A DNA stretch of 64,000 nucleotides, from NCBI RefSeq assembly GCF_932526225.1, contig NC_064047.1:2851501-2915500 (forward strand), read 5' to 3'. Position 1 is the stretch's first letter. Every line of letters starts with the position of its first letter. The notes under the pieces were generated by a model, which ran no database searches, was not told the DNA's origin, and saw nothing but the letters and a program-made list of their open reading frames with translations. The position numbers and the translations under genes are program-made. Of the stretch, positions 1 to 11,219 are shown one piece after another. This DNA comes from Nematostella vectensis. Its lineage: Eukaryota; Cnidaria; Anthozoa; Actiniaria; Edwardsiidae.

Positions 1-86
1 GCCAGGTGTATGCGCCTGTGTATGGCCCATTGAGCCCATTCCATTTTACTCAAAATCAAGCTAACTTTTTTTTCAATGTCCAACAG

Positions 87-3000
87 GACATGCTTGATTT
101 AATGTTGAGTGCCGCTGCAAATGAGAACACGTCCAAGAAGCTTTCTGACATGGAAGTCTTGGCACAAAGTTTGATCTTCCTGATAGCAGGCTATGAGACC
201 ACCAATATCACCCTGTCCTTTGTGGCATACTCTCTGGCCACCAACCCCGATGTCCAGGAAAAGTTACAACGAGAGATTGACAGCGTGTGGACAGAGGAAG
301 ATCAGATGCCATCATATGACACAGTGCACAATCTGCCATATTTGGACATGGTCATCTCAGAGACTCTCCGCTTGTACCCACCAGGTAATACAATTTTTAG
401 CTTGTGGAGGCAGGGCAGAAGAGGCCTTGAAGAAAGGGAGATGATCCCCCCCTACCCCTGCCGCCATACCCATATTAGGTCTATTACTAAAAAGGCATAC
501 ATGCCCCCACCCCGCCACTTTCCGTCCCATCCCCTTATTTGGCCTGTTACAAAGAGTGCATAGATGAAGCGGGAATCTCACGTTGAAAAAAATACTAAGG
601 AATGCAGGAAAAGTCTTATTAAAAAATAGAAATCAAGTTCTTATTTTATCCCTTATGGTGTAAAGTTTGTTCTATTCATTAGGACTTTCCCTTTGAATGC
701 CTCAAACTGATAATGGACCTGAGATTAATTGATTCACTAACAAAATATCATTTGTGCAATTAAAAGCATCTGATTTAGCATTATGATTTTCTGTGACTTG
801 TTTTTGTGATTTATAGGGATTAAAATTGCAGACTCCCATTCTGCTATTCCTTAGGGTTTATTTAGTTATTATTAGTAGCAGTAGTAGCAGTAACCAAAGC
901 GATAGCAGGACCAGTAGTTAGTTCTACATGCAAACTGGCTCAATTGACTTGTAAGCTCCACCATAATATTGATCTCTGTTTATCCTGTAGGTTTTGTGGC
1001 ATCTCGGGAGTGCACCCAAGACTGTGTCATCAAGGGCTACAGATTCCGCAAAGGTCTCTCCATCTTTATCGACGCTTACAGCATGCATCACGACCCCGAG
1101 TTCTGGACGGATCCTGAGCGCTTCGACCCCGAGCGATTCAGCCGTGAGTGCAAGCAATCACGTGACCCGTACTCTTACCTTCCCTTTGGGCATGGCCCGC
1201 ATAACTGCATTGGGATGAGGTAGGTCGAAGCGATTAAGAAACGTTTGGAATAGTCCTGGGTCAGCAATCGGTACAATTATGAGTCATGCTGATCAAAATA
1301 GTAATACTTGAGTAATTATTGGCTAGATTTCTTGAAACTTGGTACTGCTCATCACACTTAAATGACAAATAAAAATGATATACCAAAATACAACCAAGTA
1401 ACCGTCTATTACCATATTTTTGGTTGTGGGCTTTCTGAGAAGGGCCCAGCTGTGCAAGAGATGTGAAGGGTACAGACCACTGTTTGTTATTCCTCACGGT
1501 GCGCAAAGGTTCTATTACTTACGGTGCGAAGAGGATATTTTACTCACGATGCACAAAGGCTCTATTACTCACGGTGCGCAAAGGCTCTATTACTCGCGGT
1601 ACGTAAAGACTATTAATCACGGTGCACAAAGGCTCTATTACTCACGGTGCGCAAAGGTTCTATTACTCACGGTGCGCAAAGGCTCTATTACTCACGGTGC
1701 GCAAAGGCTCTATTACTCACGGTGCACAAAGGCTCTATTACTCACGGTGCACAAAGGCTCTATTACTCACGGTGCACAAAGGCTCTATTACTCACGGTGC
1801 GCAAAGGCTCTATTACTCACCGTGCGCAAAGGCTCTATTACTCACGGTGCACAAAGGCTCTATTACTCACGGTGCGCAAAGGTTCTATTACTCACGGTGC
1901 GCAAAGGCTCTATTACTCACCGTGCGCAAAGGCTCTATTACTCACGGTGCACAAAGGCTCTATTACTCACCGTGCGCAAAGGCTCTATTACTCACGGTGC
2001 GCAAAGGCTCTATTATTCACGGTGCGCAAAGGTTCTATTATTACTCACGGTGCACAAAGGCTCTATTACTCACGGTGCGCAAAGGCTCTATTACTCACCG
2101 TGCGCAAAGGCTCTATTACTCACGGTGCGCAAAGGTTCTATTACTCACGGTGCGCAGAGGCTCTATTACTCACGGTGCACAAAGGCTCTATTACTCATGG
2201 TGCGCAAAGGCTCTATTACTCACGGTGCGCAAAGGCTCTATTACTCACGGTGCGCAAAGGCTCTAGTTCTCACGATGCACAAAGGTTCTATTACTCACGT
2301 TGCGCAAATGATCTATTAGTCACGGTGCGCAAAGGCTCTATTACTCACGGTGCGCAAAGGCTCTATTACTCCCGATGCACAAAGGCTCTATTACTCACGG
2401 TGCACAAAGGCTCTATTACTCACGGTGCGCAAAAGGTCTATTACCCTTGGTGCGCAAAGGCTCTATTACTCACGGTGCGCAAAGGCTCTATTACTCACCG
2501 TGCACAAAGGCTCTATTACTCACGGTGCACAAGGGCTCTATTACTCACGGTGCACAAAGGCTCTATTACTCACGGTGCGCAAAGGCTCTATTACTCACGG
2601 TGCTCAAAGGATTACTAACGGTGCGCAAAGGCTCTATTACTCACGGTGCGCAAAGGCTCTATTACTCACGGTGCGCAAAGGCTCTATTACTCACGGTGCG
2701 CAAAGGCTCTATTACTCACGGTGCGCAAAGGCTCTATTACTCACGGTGCACAAAGGCTCTATTACTCACGGTGCACAAAGGCTCTATTACTCACGGTGCG
2801 CAAAGGCTCTATTACTCACCGTGCACAAAGGCTCTATTACTCACGGTGCGCAAAGGCTCTATTACTCACGGTGCGCAAAGGCTCTATTACTCACGGTACG
2901 CAAAGGCTCTATTACTCACGGTGCGCAAAGGCTCTATTACTCACCGTGCACAAAGGCTCTATTACTCACGGTGCGCAAAGGCTCTATTAATCACGGTGCG

Positions 3001-5376
3001 CAAAGGCTCTATTACTCACGGTACGCAAAGGCTCTATTACTCACGGTGCGCAAAGGCTATATTACTCACGGTGCGCAAAGGCTCTATTACTCACGGTGCG
3101 CAAAGGCTCTATTACTCACGGTGCGCAAAGGCTCTATTACTCACGGTCCGCAAAGGTTCTATTACTCACGGTGCGCAAAGGCTCTATTACTCGCGGTACG
3201 TAAAGACTATTAATCACGGTGCACAAAGGCATTTTTAATCATGGTGCGCAAAGGCTCAATTAATCACGGTGCGCAAAGACTTTTAATCACGGTGCACAAA
3301 GACTTTTAATCACGGTGCACAAAGACTTTTAATCATGGTGCACAAAGACTTTTAATCACGGTGCACAAAGACTTTTAATCACGGTGCGCAAAGACTTTTA
3401 ATCACGGTGCACAAAGACTTTTAATCACGGTGCGCAAAGACTTTTAATCACGGTGCACAAAGACTTATAATCACGGTGCACAAAGACTTTTAATCACGGT
3501 GCACAAAGACTTTTAATCACGGTGCGCAAAGACTTTTAATCACGGTGCACAAGGACATTTCCAAAAATATTATTGTGCCTCTGAACGTGTGTGTGAGTCG
3601 AACAAAATCGTATGATTTCCAGTCGTTTCTGCTCACTTCTGACCTAGTTACCATAGTGATGAAAATCAATTCTCCGACAAGATAGCAAATTTCAAAACGC
3701 GGAAATTTATAAATAATAGTTGAAAGATTGCCCCCAAAAAAGTTTTTTTTCGGAAGAGTGGATATAATGTCACTGTGTTTGGACACACTTACTTCACAAG
3801 AAATGAAAACTAAACTAAACTTTTTAAGTGAGGTAAATTTTGATCGTATCCTTATTTTACTTACCATCATTTCCAAAAAGTGGTGGTTTTACGTCATTGA
3901 CTCTACTAAAAAGCACGAGTATCGCGAGAAGATAAAAACTGATTAGAGACGTCATTGTTCCGTCGCTCTCAGCGAGTCACGGTCACCCTGTGGTATGGAG
4001 TCACTATGTGAATCGTGTATTGTTCCCACGGCCTTCCCACCCGCTCCAGTGAGGGGTATAAAAATTAACGCAAGTAAATATATATGTATGAATGTATCCG
4101 TCTGTGGTGTTTTTTGTATTTGTTTTACCAGGCCCCCATGTGTACTTTTAGTACTGCATCCCTTTGATTTGTTTGGTTTCCATGTACTTCTAATACTGTA
4201 TGCCTTGTGTATTTTGCCAGGTTCCTATAGTTTTAATACTTTGTATACCTTGTGTATTTTGCCAGGTTCACATATAGTTTATGACTGTATGCCTTGTGTA
4301 TTTTGCCAGGTTCCTATATAGTTTTAATACTATGTATACCTTGTGTGTTTTGCCAGGTTCCTATATAGTTTTAATACTTTGTATGCCTTGTGTATTTTGC
4401 CAGGTTCAAATATAGTTTATGACTGTATGCCTTGTGTATTTTGCCAGGTTCCTATAGTTTTAATACTTTGTATGCCTTGTGTATTTTGCCAGGTTCACAT
4501 TTAGTTTATGACTGTATGTCAGGTATATTTTGTCAGGGTCCATTGTACAACTAGTGTTGTACAACTAGTACCACACCCGTCCTGATTCACTTACACTGGT
4601 TACCTGTGGAATTTAGGATACAGTTCAAGATTCTGCTTTATGTTCACCACAGCATTAATGACAACTCTCCCCGAAGTCCCTTATCCCTTATCAACTGCAG
4701 TCGCTCTTCCTATAGCCTCAGATCAATTACCGCTAATCTCCTGGTAGTCCCAAAGACTAGATGCAAAACCCTAGGAGACAGGGCGTTCGCACATGCTGGT
4801 CCAGAACTATGAAACAATTTGCCTATTATCATCAGGCGGATAAGAGGACTAACCCCTTTTAAACAAGACGTATCTGTTCCACCTAGCCTACAATGTTTAT
4901 AATTTAATTTTTATGTAACTTTTTGTTTCCTTTGGTTCTTTTTATTTAGCGCTTTAGAATATGTATCTATAGTTTTAGCGCTTTACAAATAATTGTATTT
5001 TTATTATTATTACTTCTAATACTGTTTGTCTTATGTTTTTTGCAGGTTCCTATATAGTTTTAATTCTGTATGTTTTGTGTGTTTGGCTAGGTGCCCATGT
5101 ACTTCTAAAACTGTATGCTTGGTGTATTTTGCCAGGTTCCCATATAGTTTTAATACTGTATCTCTTGTGTGTTTTGCCAGGTTCCCATGTACAACTGTAT
5201 GCCTTGTGTGTTTTGCCAGGTTTGCCCAAATGGAAATAAAGCTAGCCCTTGTCAGAGTCCTGAGAAAGTTCAGCTACGTGGCGACCGCTGACACCCCGGC
5301 ATCCCCACCAGTTGTCGTCAGAGCACTTCTCGGTTGCGATGAAGATATGCGTCTGGGGATAAAGTTTAGGGATTGA
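87..5376 (+). CDS. Cytochrome P450, CYP3-like (3' three exons)
   Basis: Microsomal haem-thiolate monooxygenase; only the C-terminal half lies in the window. Coding exons are 87-384, 991-1219 and 5220-5376, all with GT-AG borders and matching phases (684 nt, 227 codons plus TGA). Exon 1 here carries the I-helix oxygen-binding motif AGYETT and the K-helix ExxR as ETLR. Exon 2 carries the PERF-type motif (FDPERF) and the haem-ligand loop FGHGPHNCIG, whose Cys is the iron ligand. The last exon reads FAQMEIKLALVRVL, the L-helix typical of CYP3/CYP5-type proteins, and ends in KFRD. The usual Arg of FxxGxRxCxG is His here. The last intron is 4.0 kb and almost entirely repeats. The 5' exons lie left of the window. 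Class assignment to the CYP3 clan is from overall resemblance; the exact family and substrate cannot be told. Confidence 0.93.
1493..3553. repeat. 25-bp minisatellite changing to a 23-bp variant, in P450 intron
   Basis: About 65 copies of a 25-bp unit (core GGTGCGCAAAGGCTC) run to about 3195. They are followed by about a dozen copies of a 23-bp relative (core GGTGCACAAAGACTTTTAA) to 3553. Single-base variants (GCGC/GCAC, CACGG/CACCG) are scattered through it. A rare variant with CGCGGTACGTAAAGACTATT occurs at about 1593 and again at about 3192, at the two ends of the 25-bp part. Because 25 is not a multiple of 3 and the unit has no stop codon, all three plus frames stay open; this is not coding. 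It lies wholly inside the last intron of the P450 gene. Confidence 0.95.
4122..5219 (+). repeat. About 45-bp tandem array containing a 3' splice site, upstream of P450 last exon
   Basis: At least 13 units of about 45 bp carry the core TGTATTTTGCCAGGTTCC, each followed by a TATAGTTTTAATACT- or TGTACTTCTAATACTG-like tail. The array is split by a LINE fragment (4575-5012), so it occupies about 4122-4545 and 5020-5219. The true acceptor of the last P450 exon (TTTTGCCAG, cut after 5219) is the last copy of the same unit. Every copy therefore presents a look-alike pyrimidine tract plus CAG and GT. Confidence 0.9.
4575..5012 (+). mobile_element. LINE (L2/CR1-type) 3' fragment
   Basis: Translation from about 4579 gives LHWLPVEFRIQFKILL, then LVVPKTRCKTLGDRAFAHAG, then PELWNNLP after a stop in the frame read from 4606. 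This series is characteristic of the C-terminal end of reverse transcriptases of L2/CR1-type non-LTR retrotransposons. It is followed by a short 3' UTR with repeated AGCGCTTTA and an ATT-repeat tail (about 4995-5012), typical of L2 tails. It is 5'-truncated and broken, and it interrupts one unit of the splice-site minisatellite, so it is younger than that array. A doubled TGTACAACTAGT lies just left of it (about 4543-4569). Confidence 0.85.
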
Positions 5377-6709
5377 CTACTTACCTTATAGTACAAGCAC
5401 ATTGGATTAAGGGCATCTAACACACCAGTAACTTTGAATCCCCCAAAAATATACTTCTGTATGTTGTTTGACGCTTAAGCATTTTTTGCTTTTTTTAGGA
5501 GGCCATAAAAAAATCTATTTTATATATATTTTGTTTTTGTTTTTACAATAGTAAGGAAAAATAATTCCAATTAACCTTATCTCGAAAACAAAATATAAGA
5601 CGTTTTTCGAAAGTTGAAGGCAAATTTGACAGGGACGATTTCTTGTTAATCTCATATTTTTACGGGTAAAAATCATAAAGATCTTATTTACCAGCCAACT
5701 AAATTGGAATGTTTAGGTAACCTTACTTCGAACAGATATTTGGTAAAAAGTGATCGTTGGACACCTTTATGAAGACCCTTTGAAAAATGGATGCGATTAA
5801 ATGTACATCGATTTGAAAATTGATTCTTAAAAATTTTCTATAGAAATTATTTGCCTGAATATCTCGACGATATAGCGACCCCGAAAAAGATTGGTTTGAG
5901 ATATTTTTTTGCGAATCTGGACAAGCAAATAAGCACTTTTAGTGTAGAGTTGGAAATTGTAGAAAAAAAAAACAAGTAAAATTTACTACGAAGAAACAAA
6001 AACAAAAAGCAAACAAACTACTTACAAGAGCAGTGTAAGTCCTACCATTAAACTTGTGTTTGATATTACCTAGGTTACTTCAATTACATATAAGAATGAG
6101 TCTGTCGTTTGTATTTTTGCTGTAAATCTTGACGTTTGCCGATAAAAATTGTAGTTAGAATGCAGTCGTTAACAGCGAATTCGGCTTTCTCTTCTGCTTT
6201 TCCCCGCACTTAAATCACTACAAGTTTACAAAAATAGCTTTAAAACACATAAACACATAGTACCTACCGAAGAGAGCACCGCTTTATCTTATCTGTCATT
6301 TCTGTGTTTATTTTGGCTTGAATTTGCCACACGAAATGATGTATTGACCAGAGCCCCCTATTGAGTAGATAAAGAAAAAATAAACCTAATTACCTATGGA
6401 CTGCATACTGAACTTCGTTTAAATAAAACCAATTTAGTAATTCTACGAGCGCTGTTGAATTCACAACAACATGCCTCTGAAGCGGCAGTTTAGACCGCCG
6501 AAATACAAAAAAGTAGATAAAAAGACTATATTCATAAGTAGACTAGAAGCTCAACGAAATGGACGTTTAAAGTATTTGCCGAATGGCAGACACGAAGAAT
6601 AAATGAAGATCCGGCCAAAGAACAGCGCTGATTTATTGAATAAAGACTTCCTCTAGAGTATTCACTACGCAACATCAGATACTTTGATTCCATTTTATTA
6701 ACATTGAAC
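5377..6709. other. Intergenic, no gene seen
   Basis: AT-rich sequence between the P450 stop and the first arm of the inverted duplication. No coding exon, RNA gene or repeat family was recognised. It presumably includes the P450 3' UTR; no convincing poly(A) signal was pinned down. Confidence 0.5.
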
Positions 6710-7217
6710 ATGCTCATCTAAAGCATTCATACATGTCTTTTTGTGCAAATGACTACCACTAGTGCTTAACTTAGTAGAACATATATCTACTCGAAACTAG
6801 TGTTAAGATCCTCTTATTTACAAACTCCTGGGCCCATGAGAGCGTGGATCGAATGCGATTTAAAAAGGCCCCGGAGTCTACACTCTGCGCCCTGTTCGTG
6901 CCTAGAATATGTGAGCTATACTGACCCAAGAGAAGTCACGAAAATGGAGTGAGGATCTAATATTGAAAATGCTTTATAAGGTGTTGGTGTTATAAGGGTA
7001 GCCATGCGGATTAGGTAGACGGGATCAGCAGTTTTTTAATTGCTCGTCACTTAACCCAAAGATAGCCTTGGCGCTCTCCCGGCATTAGACCCGGTAACTC
7101 TCCTATGCCATAGGTAATACGTCTCTCTGTGGATGTTAATCATAAAAACTATCAATACTTTTTTTTTTTCTTTGAAGTTAAAAAAAGCGTTATTTAGGCG
7201 GTGGAAGTCCGGGGGTA

Positions 7218-7615
7218 ACGAAAGTGATGGTGGTGGTGGAATGGTAAGGGTATTGCTGGTAGTGGAATGGTTACGGTAGTGATGGTAGTGGTGGAATGGT
7301 TACGGTAGTGGTGGAATGGTTACGGTAGTGGTGGAGTGAATACGGTAGTGGTGGAATGGTTACGGTAGTGATGGTAGTGGTAGGATGGTTACGGTAGTGA
7401 TGGTAGTGGTGGAATGGTTACGGTAGTGGTGGAGTGGTTACGGTAGTGGTGGAATGGTTACGGTAGTGATGGTAGTGGTGGAATGGTTACGGTAGTGATG
7501 GTAGTGGTGGAATGGTTGCGGTAGTGATGGTAGTGGTGGAATGGTTACGGTAGTGATGGTACTGGTGGAATGGTTTTGGTAGTGATGGTACTGGTGGAAT
7601 GGTTTTGGTAGTGGT
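7218..7615. repeat. 29-bp satellite, arm-1 intron copy
   Basis: Units are built from GGTAGTGATGGTAGTGGTGG plus AATGGTTAC, with shortened variants lacking the first 9 bases. The array fills the intron between the 60-nt exon (7729-7670) and the last exon (7126-7047) of the minus-strand gene. The same family makes up 15415-21095 in the same orientation and 30472-31775 in reverse. Confidence 0.95.
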
Positions 7616-8621
7616 GTGATGTGCCCGGGTGGGTTATTTGATGAATGTTGGAAGGTGAACGAGACTCACCTGAGTGTTGGCTTGCGAACCATATTTCGCC
7701 GCATTCCGCGTTATCACGAGTATCGAAAACTGAAACGATATTCAGATCACGGTATTAATCAACAGGACGTCATACTTTTAAAACCACCCAGCCTATTTTA
7801 CGGTCACTCTTACAAAATTTGTGGTCGGAGGAAGAGATTTGAACATGGGATAAAATTTAAATTTAAAGTAGGATAAAATTATAATTATAAATTTTATAGG
7901 TCCTTATAACCTTTAAGAATTTATAATAGATTTGACAATTATTCTTTGGATTTTCTTCTATCAAATGACATCAGTTCGTATGTATAGCATATATAATTTT
8001 ATCTTCTTCGAATGGTCTTTACAAAACAAACGGGTCTGGTATTTACGTATTTCGTATTTCCAATTGACGTCATTAGATAGCTACAGGCATTTACCACAGG
8101 AGCCCCGAGCGGTCTTCGGCCGTTTGTTTCTTGTATTGTATCAAAAGCATTCCCTTGATGGGCGTTACAGCATTATGTATGAAAAACAATCCATCCTCTT
8201 AAAAATCCTTTTTTTCAAATATTTTTTTCCTTTTTCTTGATAACCAGACCTTACCAGAAATTTTCGAGTTGTTAGGTATTTTGAAGCCCACAGCAATGTC
8301 ATTGCATGGATTGGACTCCCACTTGAACGGGTAGACAAACGAAACTATGATGCGAGGACAGCTGGAAATAGTAATCAAATGTGAAGTTCATTAAAACGTT
8401 TTTCCTAGACACTCCTTTGAAAATCTAGTTTGTTCTAGGTTTGTATCTCGAAACTTACATTTCATCCTTTCCCAAGCACGAAGAGTCAAAGTTTTGAGCT
8501 CCACTGGGAATCTGAAAGCAGCAATTTTGAAACCGTCAGGAAAAATGAGGCAGTTTCCTCTGCTATAACCCCCTCCCTTCCCCTCTTACACCGGCGATGC
8601 AGTCAACCACGGCCAACCACA

Positions 8622-8875
8622 GGTATCCTGAAGAGAGCGAAAGGGAATAAGCTGGTACCACAGGTATCCTGAAGAGAGCGCAAAAGACTAAGCTGGTAAC
8701 AAAGGAATCCTGAAGAGACCTCAAGAGATTAAGCTGGTACCACAGGTATCCTGAAGAGAGCGCAAAAGACTAAGCTGGTAACAAAGGAATCCTGAAGAGA
8801 CCGCAAGAGATTAAGCTGGTACCACAGGAATCCTGAAAAGAGCGCAAGGGACTAAGCTGGTGTCGAAAGTTTCTT
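8622..8875. repeat. 41-bp minisatellite, arm 1
   Basis: About six copies of a unit with core ATCCTGAAGAGAGCGCAA followed by GACTAAGCTGGTACCACAGG. The reverse complement of the same family is expanded to about nine copies in arm 2 (27374-27750). It lies in an intron of the arm-1 gene. Confidence 0.9.
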
Positions 8876-9472
8876 CAAGAGCACAAGGCCGGGTTGCATG
8901 ACATCAATAAAAATAAAAATATGTACATTAATACACGAACATTGTGAGAACCCCCCCCCTTCCCCTTCCGTCGCGAGCCCACGGTAATATCATTATTATT
9001 ATTCCCCTCCAACCTTGTAGAAGACAGTGTTATTCTTGTATTTATCATCAGTAGACAATGAGTTGAAGGGTACTTCTACTTGGAAAACACCTACAAAATG
9101 AACGCAGTTAAATCCATAACGCATTTTTTTGCCAACAAACCGCGCGAAAAAAATTGAGGCTCCATAAGTTCTCCTATGGCCCAACAAAACGAGGACAGTA
9201 AAATATACATAATAAATCGTTTATCGCGCAGTGTGGCGCCGTTTTGTGGTAATTTATGTTTTTGAGCGGTACGGTGATGTATGCCCTGATAGTCAACCAA
9301 TAAGAGCGGGCGTAGCATAACAAAAGCTGTATAATAACCACCACTACCAATTATGTAGTACTCAGCAAGCTTTTTCTCGTTAATGATCGGGGCACGACGA
9401 TCACGTCGTTTGAAGAATCTAACTTGACTCATATTTCTCTTCCAAACCACGAAGTACCAGGAAATCCCAGAT

Positions 9473-9630
9473 TGTAACTAGTAATGTGGTAAATGATCTT
9501 ACTCTTCAGCTTGTAACTAGTAATGTGGTAAATGATCTTACTCTTCAGCTTGTAACTAGTAATGTGGCAAATGATCTTACTCTTCAGCTTGTAACTAGTA
9601 ATGTGGCAAATGATCTTAGTCTTCAGTTTT
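9473..9630. repeat. 39-bp minisatellite next to exon donor, arm 1
   Basis: Four copies of a 39-bp unit (core TTGTAACTAGTAATGTGG, then AAATGATCTTACTCTTCAG on the plus strand). They lie immediately inside the intron that follows the minus-strand exon 9804-9637. The donor (GAAG then GTAGGC at 9637/9636) touches the array. The arm-2 counterpart is expanded and has copied the donor itself. Confidence 0.92.
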
Positions 9631-10899
9631 GCCTACCTTCGTTCCCTGCGATCTCGTGGATGTCTTCATCAGAGAGCTTCCTGCCCGGGATGTCAGTCTC
9701 GGTGAAGGTGACGCAGGCGACGGAGTCTGCGCAGTTGTTCTCAGCTTTCTGAAGATGATCCATGTTGCTAGCGTTGATAGTCACAACCAGCGTCCACCCG
9801 CCGCCTTTAAAGAAGAAAGATGTTTTATTTTTAATTTAAGGGTCCTTTTTCAAATAAGCGCACCATCTCCTAGCAACCCCTTTAAGGCTTAAAAAAAGAT
9901 TAGCCTAGTTCCAGTCGTGATCACCGGGCTTCCTGTGCTTGGAGATTAAATGATAGATAGCGTAGGGCCTGGGACATGCCAGCCACAAGATAAACCCATT
10001 CTGAAACCCGGGCAAGAACGCATTGTACTCGGCTGATTGCTGGACACTATCCCGATGACTTGAGCTGATTCTTATTTTCTTACTTGCGATTGATTTTTTG
10101 GGTTTCAGGATAGTGTATTATCCGCTTATTTGCGAAATTATTTGTAGTTTGTTTTGATAGTTTTTTTTTGTGAGAAAGTTTTCGCGTATTAGCGGATAAA
10201 AACTGCTCTTTAACTCAACAAAACCACAAGCTACGCATTCTGATTCTTCTTTTTTTAGGATTCTAGCAATTGGGATTCAAGTGTTATTTTTTATGAAAGA
10301 GGATAATATTCTAAAAGAGAATTATATTCTGCTTGCGCCATTTTCTCACCAAATCTTTCCATGTCACAGTATACTTTCGTCTTTTTGCGTTTGTTTTTTG
10401 TCTTGATCCAGTAATACCCGTTTTTCAGATCTGGATAACGTTTCAGCCAATCAGCGCACGATTCTTCGAAGGGGGGCTTTTCGTGGAAGTCGTTAGTGGC
10501 GTGAAGGGACCTGTGGTTCTGGGTCACGTGCTCCGGGAAGTCCTCCTTGCTTGCATTGTTCAGCTCACACATGTGGGTCGCCCGGTCGAAGTTGATGCTT
10601 CTGCAGTCGGCATGGTCAAGGCAACCGGAAGTGCAACTGTCTACACCAATCCCTGGCCGCTCTTCCATCACGTGACCTTTCAGGTAAGTCCCATATTCTG
10701 TCTGCATCCCTGGCCCGCATTGCTTCGCGCATGCTCCGTGGAGCAAAAGACAGGTGTTTAGGTAACAGCAAATAAGGCGCCTTAAAGAAAAAGTGAGTGA
10801 AAATTAAAAAGGATAAAAGGAATGCGAAAGAGGGTATCCAGTCAATTCGTCCACAAACCAACTCGTCCACAAGTTGAATCAACGCGTCCACAAGTAGCA

Positions 10900-11062
10900 G
10901 GGCCGTAGCAGGGGGTGGGGCACTGGGGGCACGTGCCCCCCTAATATTTTTAAAATATATAAGGAAATAACCAGTAGGGGCGTGGCCGTGACCCCAAATA
11001 TTTTCTTGATGTTTTTGTATTGTGCCCCCCGCCCAATATTTCGAGGTCTGCTACGGCACTAA
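10900..11062. mobile_element. Short foldback element with GCCGTAGCAG ends
   Basis: The left end reads GGCCGTAGCAGGGG and the right end GTCTGCTACGGC, an imperfect terminal inverted repeat. AAGTA lies near both flanks as a possible target duplication. It is G-rich on the left and C-rich on the right, with an internal GCACGTGCCCC. Arm 2 lacks it upstream of the corresponding exon. No coding capacity. Confidence 0.5.
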
Positions 11063-11219
11063 GTAAAGTCAACTCGCCCACAAAAAAGGAGTCAATTCGT
11101 CCAAACATAGTTTTAACAAAAAATAGCCTCGTAGCATAATTTTCTCATATAAAATTTTTTAACTGTGAAAAATAGTATCTTTTTAGAACTTCATACGCAC
11201 ATTTATTCGGAACACCAAT

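Larger units (their letters stand above)
7047..10780 (-). pseudogene. PAN/apple plus fibrinogen-type secreted protein, arm-1 copy (probably frameshifted)
   Basis: Exons on the minus strand: 10780-10350, 9804-9637, one or two uncertain exons in about 9455-9014, then 8361-8255, 7729-7670 and 7126-7047. The 431-nt exon opens with a hydrophobic stretch ending TCLLLHGACAKQC. It then gives a PAN/apple-like module (YLKGHV, GCLDHADCRSINFDRATHMC) and the start of a fibrinogen-type unit (YYWIKT, KVYCDME). The 168-nt exon begins GGGWTLVV and ends IHEIAGNEG. The final exon ends RQGYLWVK. Relative to arm 2 the 8361-8255 exon has a one-base insertion (a CCCG run near 8325). In the phase set by the preceding exon this gives a stop at 8301-8299. 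The family suggests an extracellular lectin-like or matrix role; that is inference. The first (signal-peptide) exon was not located. If a different upstream splice restores phase, the gene could still be functional. Confidence 0.6.

Noticed and set aside
1420-3238. Long plus-strand open frames in three phases (up to 323 codons) reading HGAQRLYYSRC-type repeats
   Set aside because: They are the 25-bp minisatellite read in all three frames within a P450 intron. No frame preference, no start context and no domain.
7616-7876. Plus-strand 86-codon frame, with a mirror frame at 30196-30468
   Set aside because: Conserved between arms only because it overlaps the real 60-nt exon on the other strand and its flanks.
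10333-10761. Plus-strand 142-codon frame, mirrored at 25702-26130 on the minus strand
   Set aside because: Antisense shadow of the 431-nt PAN exon, which has clear domain features on the other strand.
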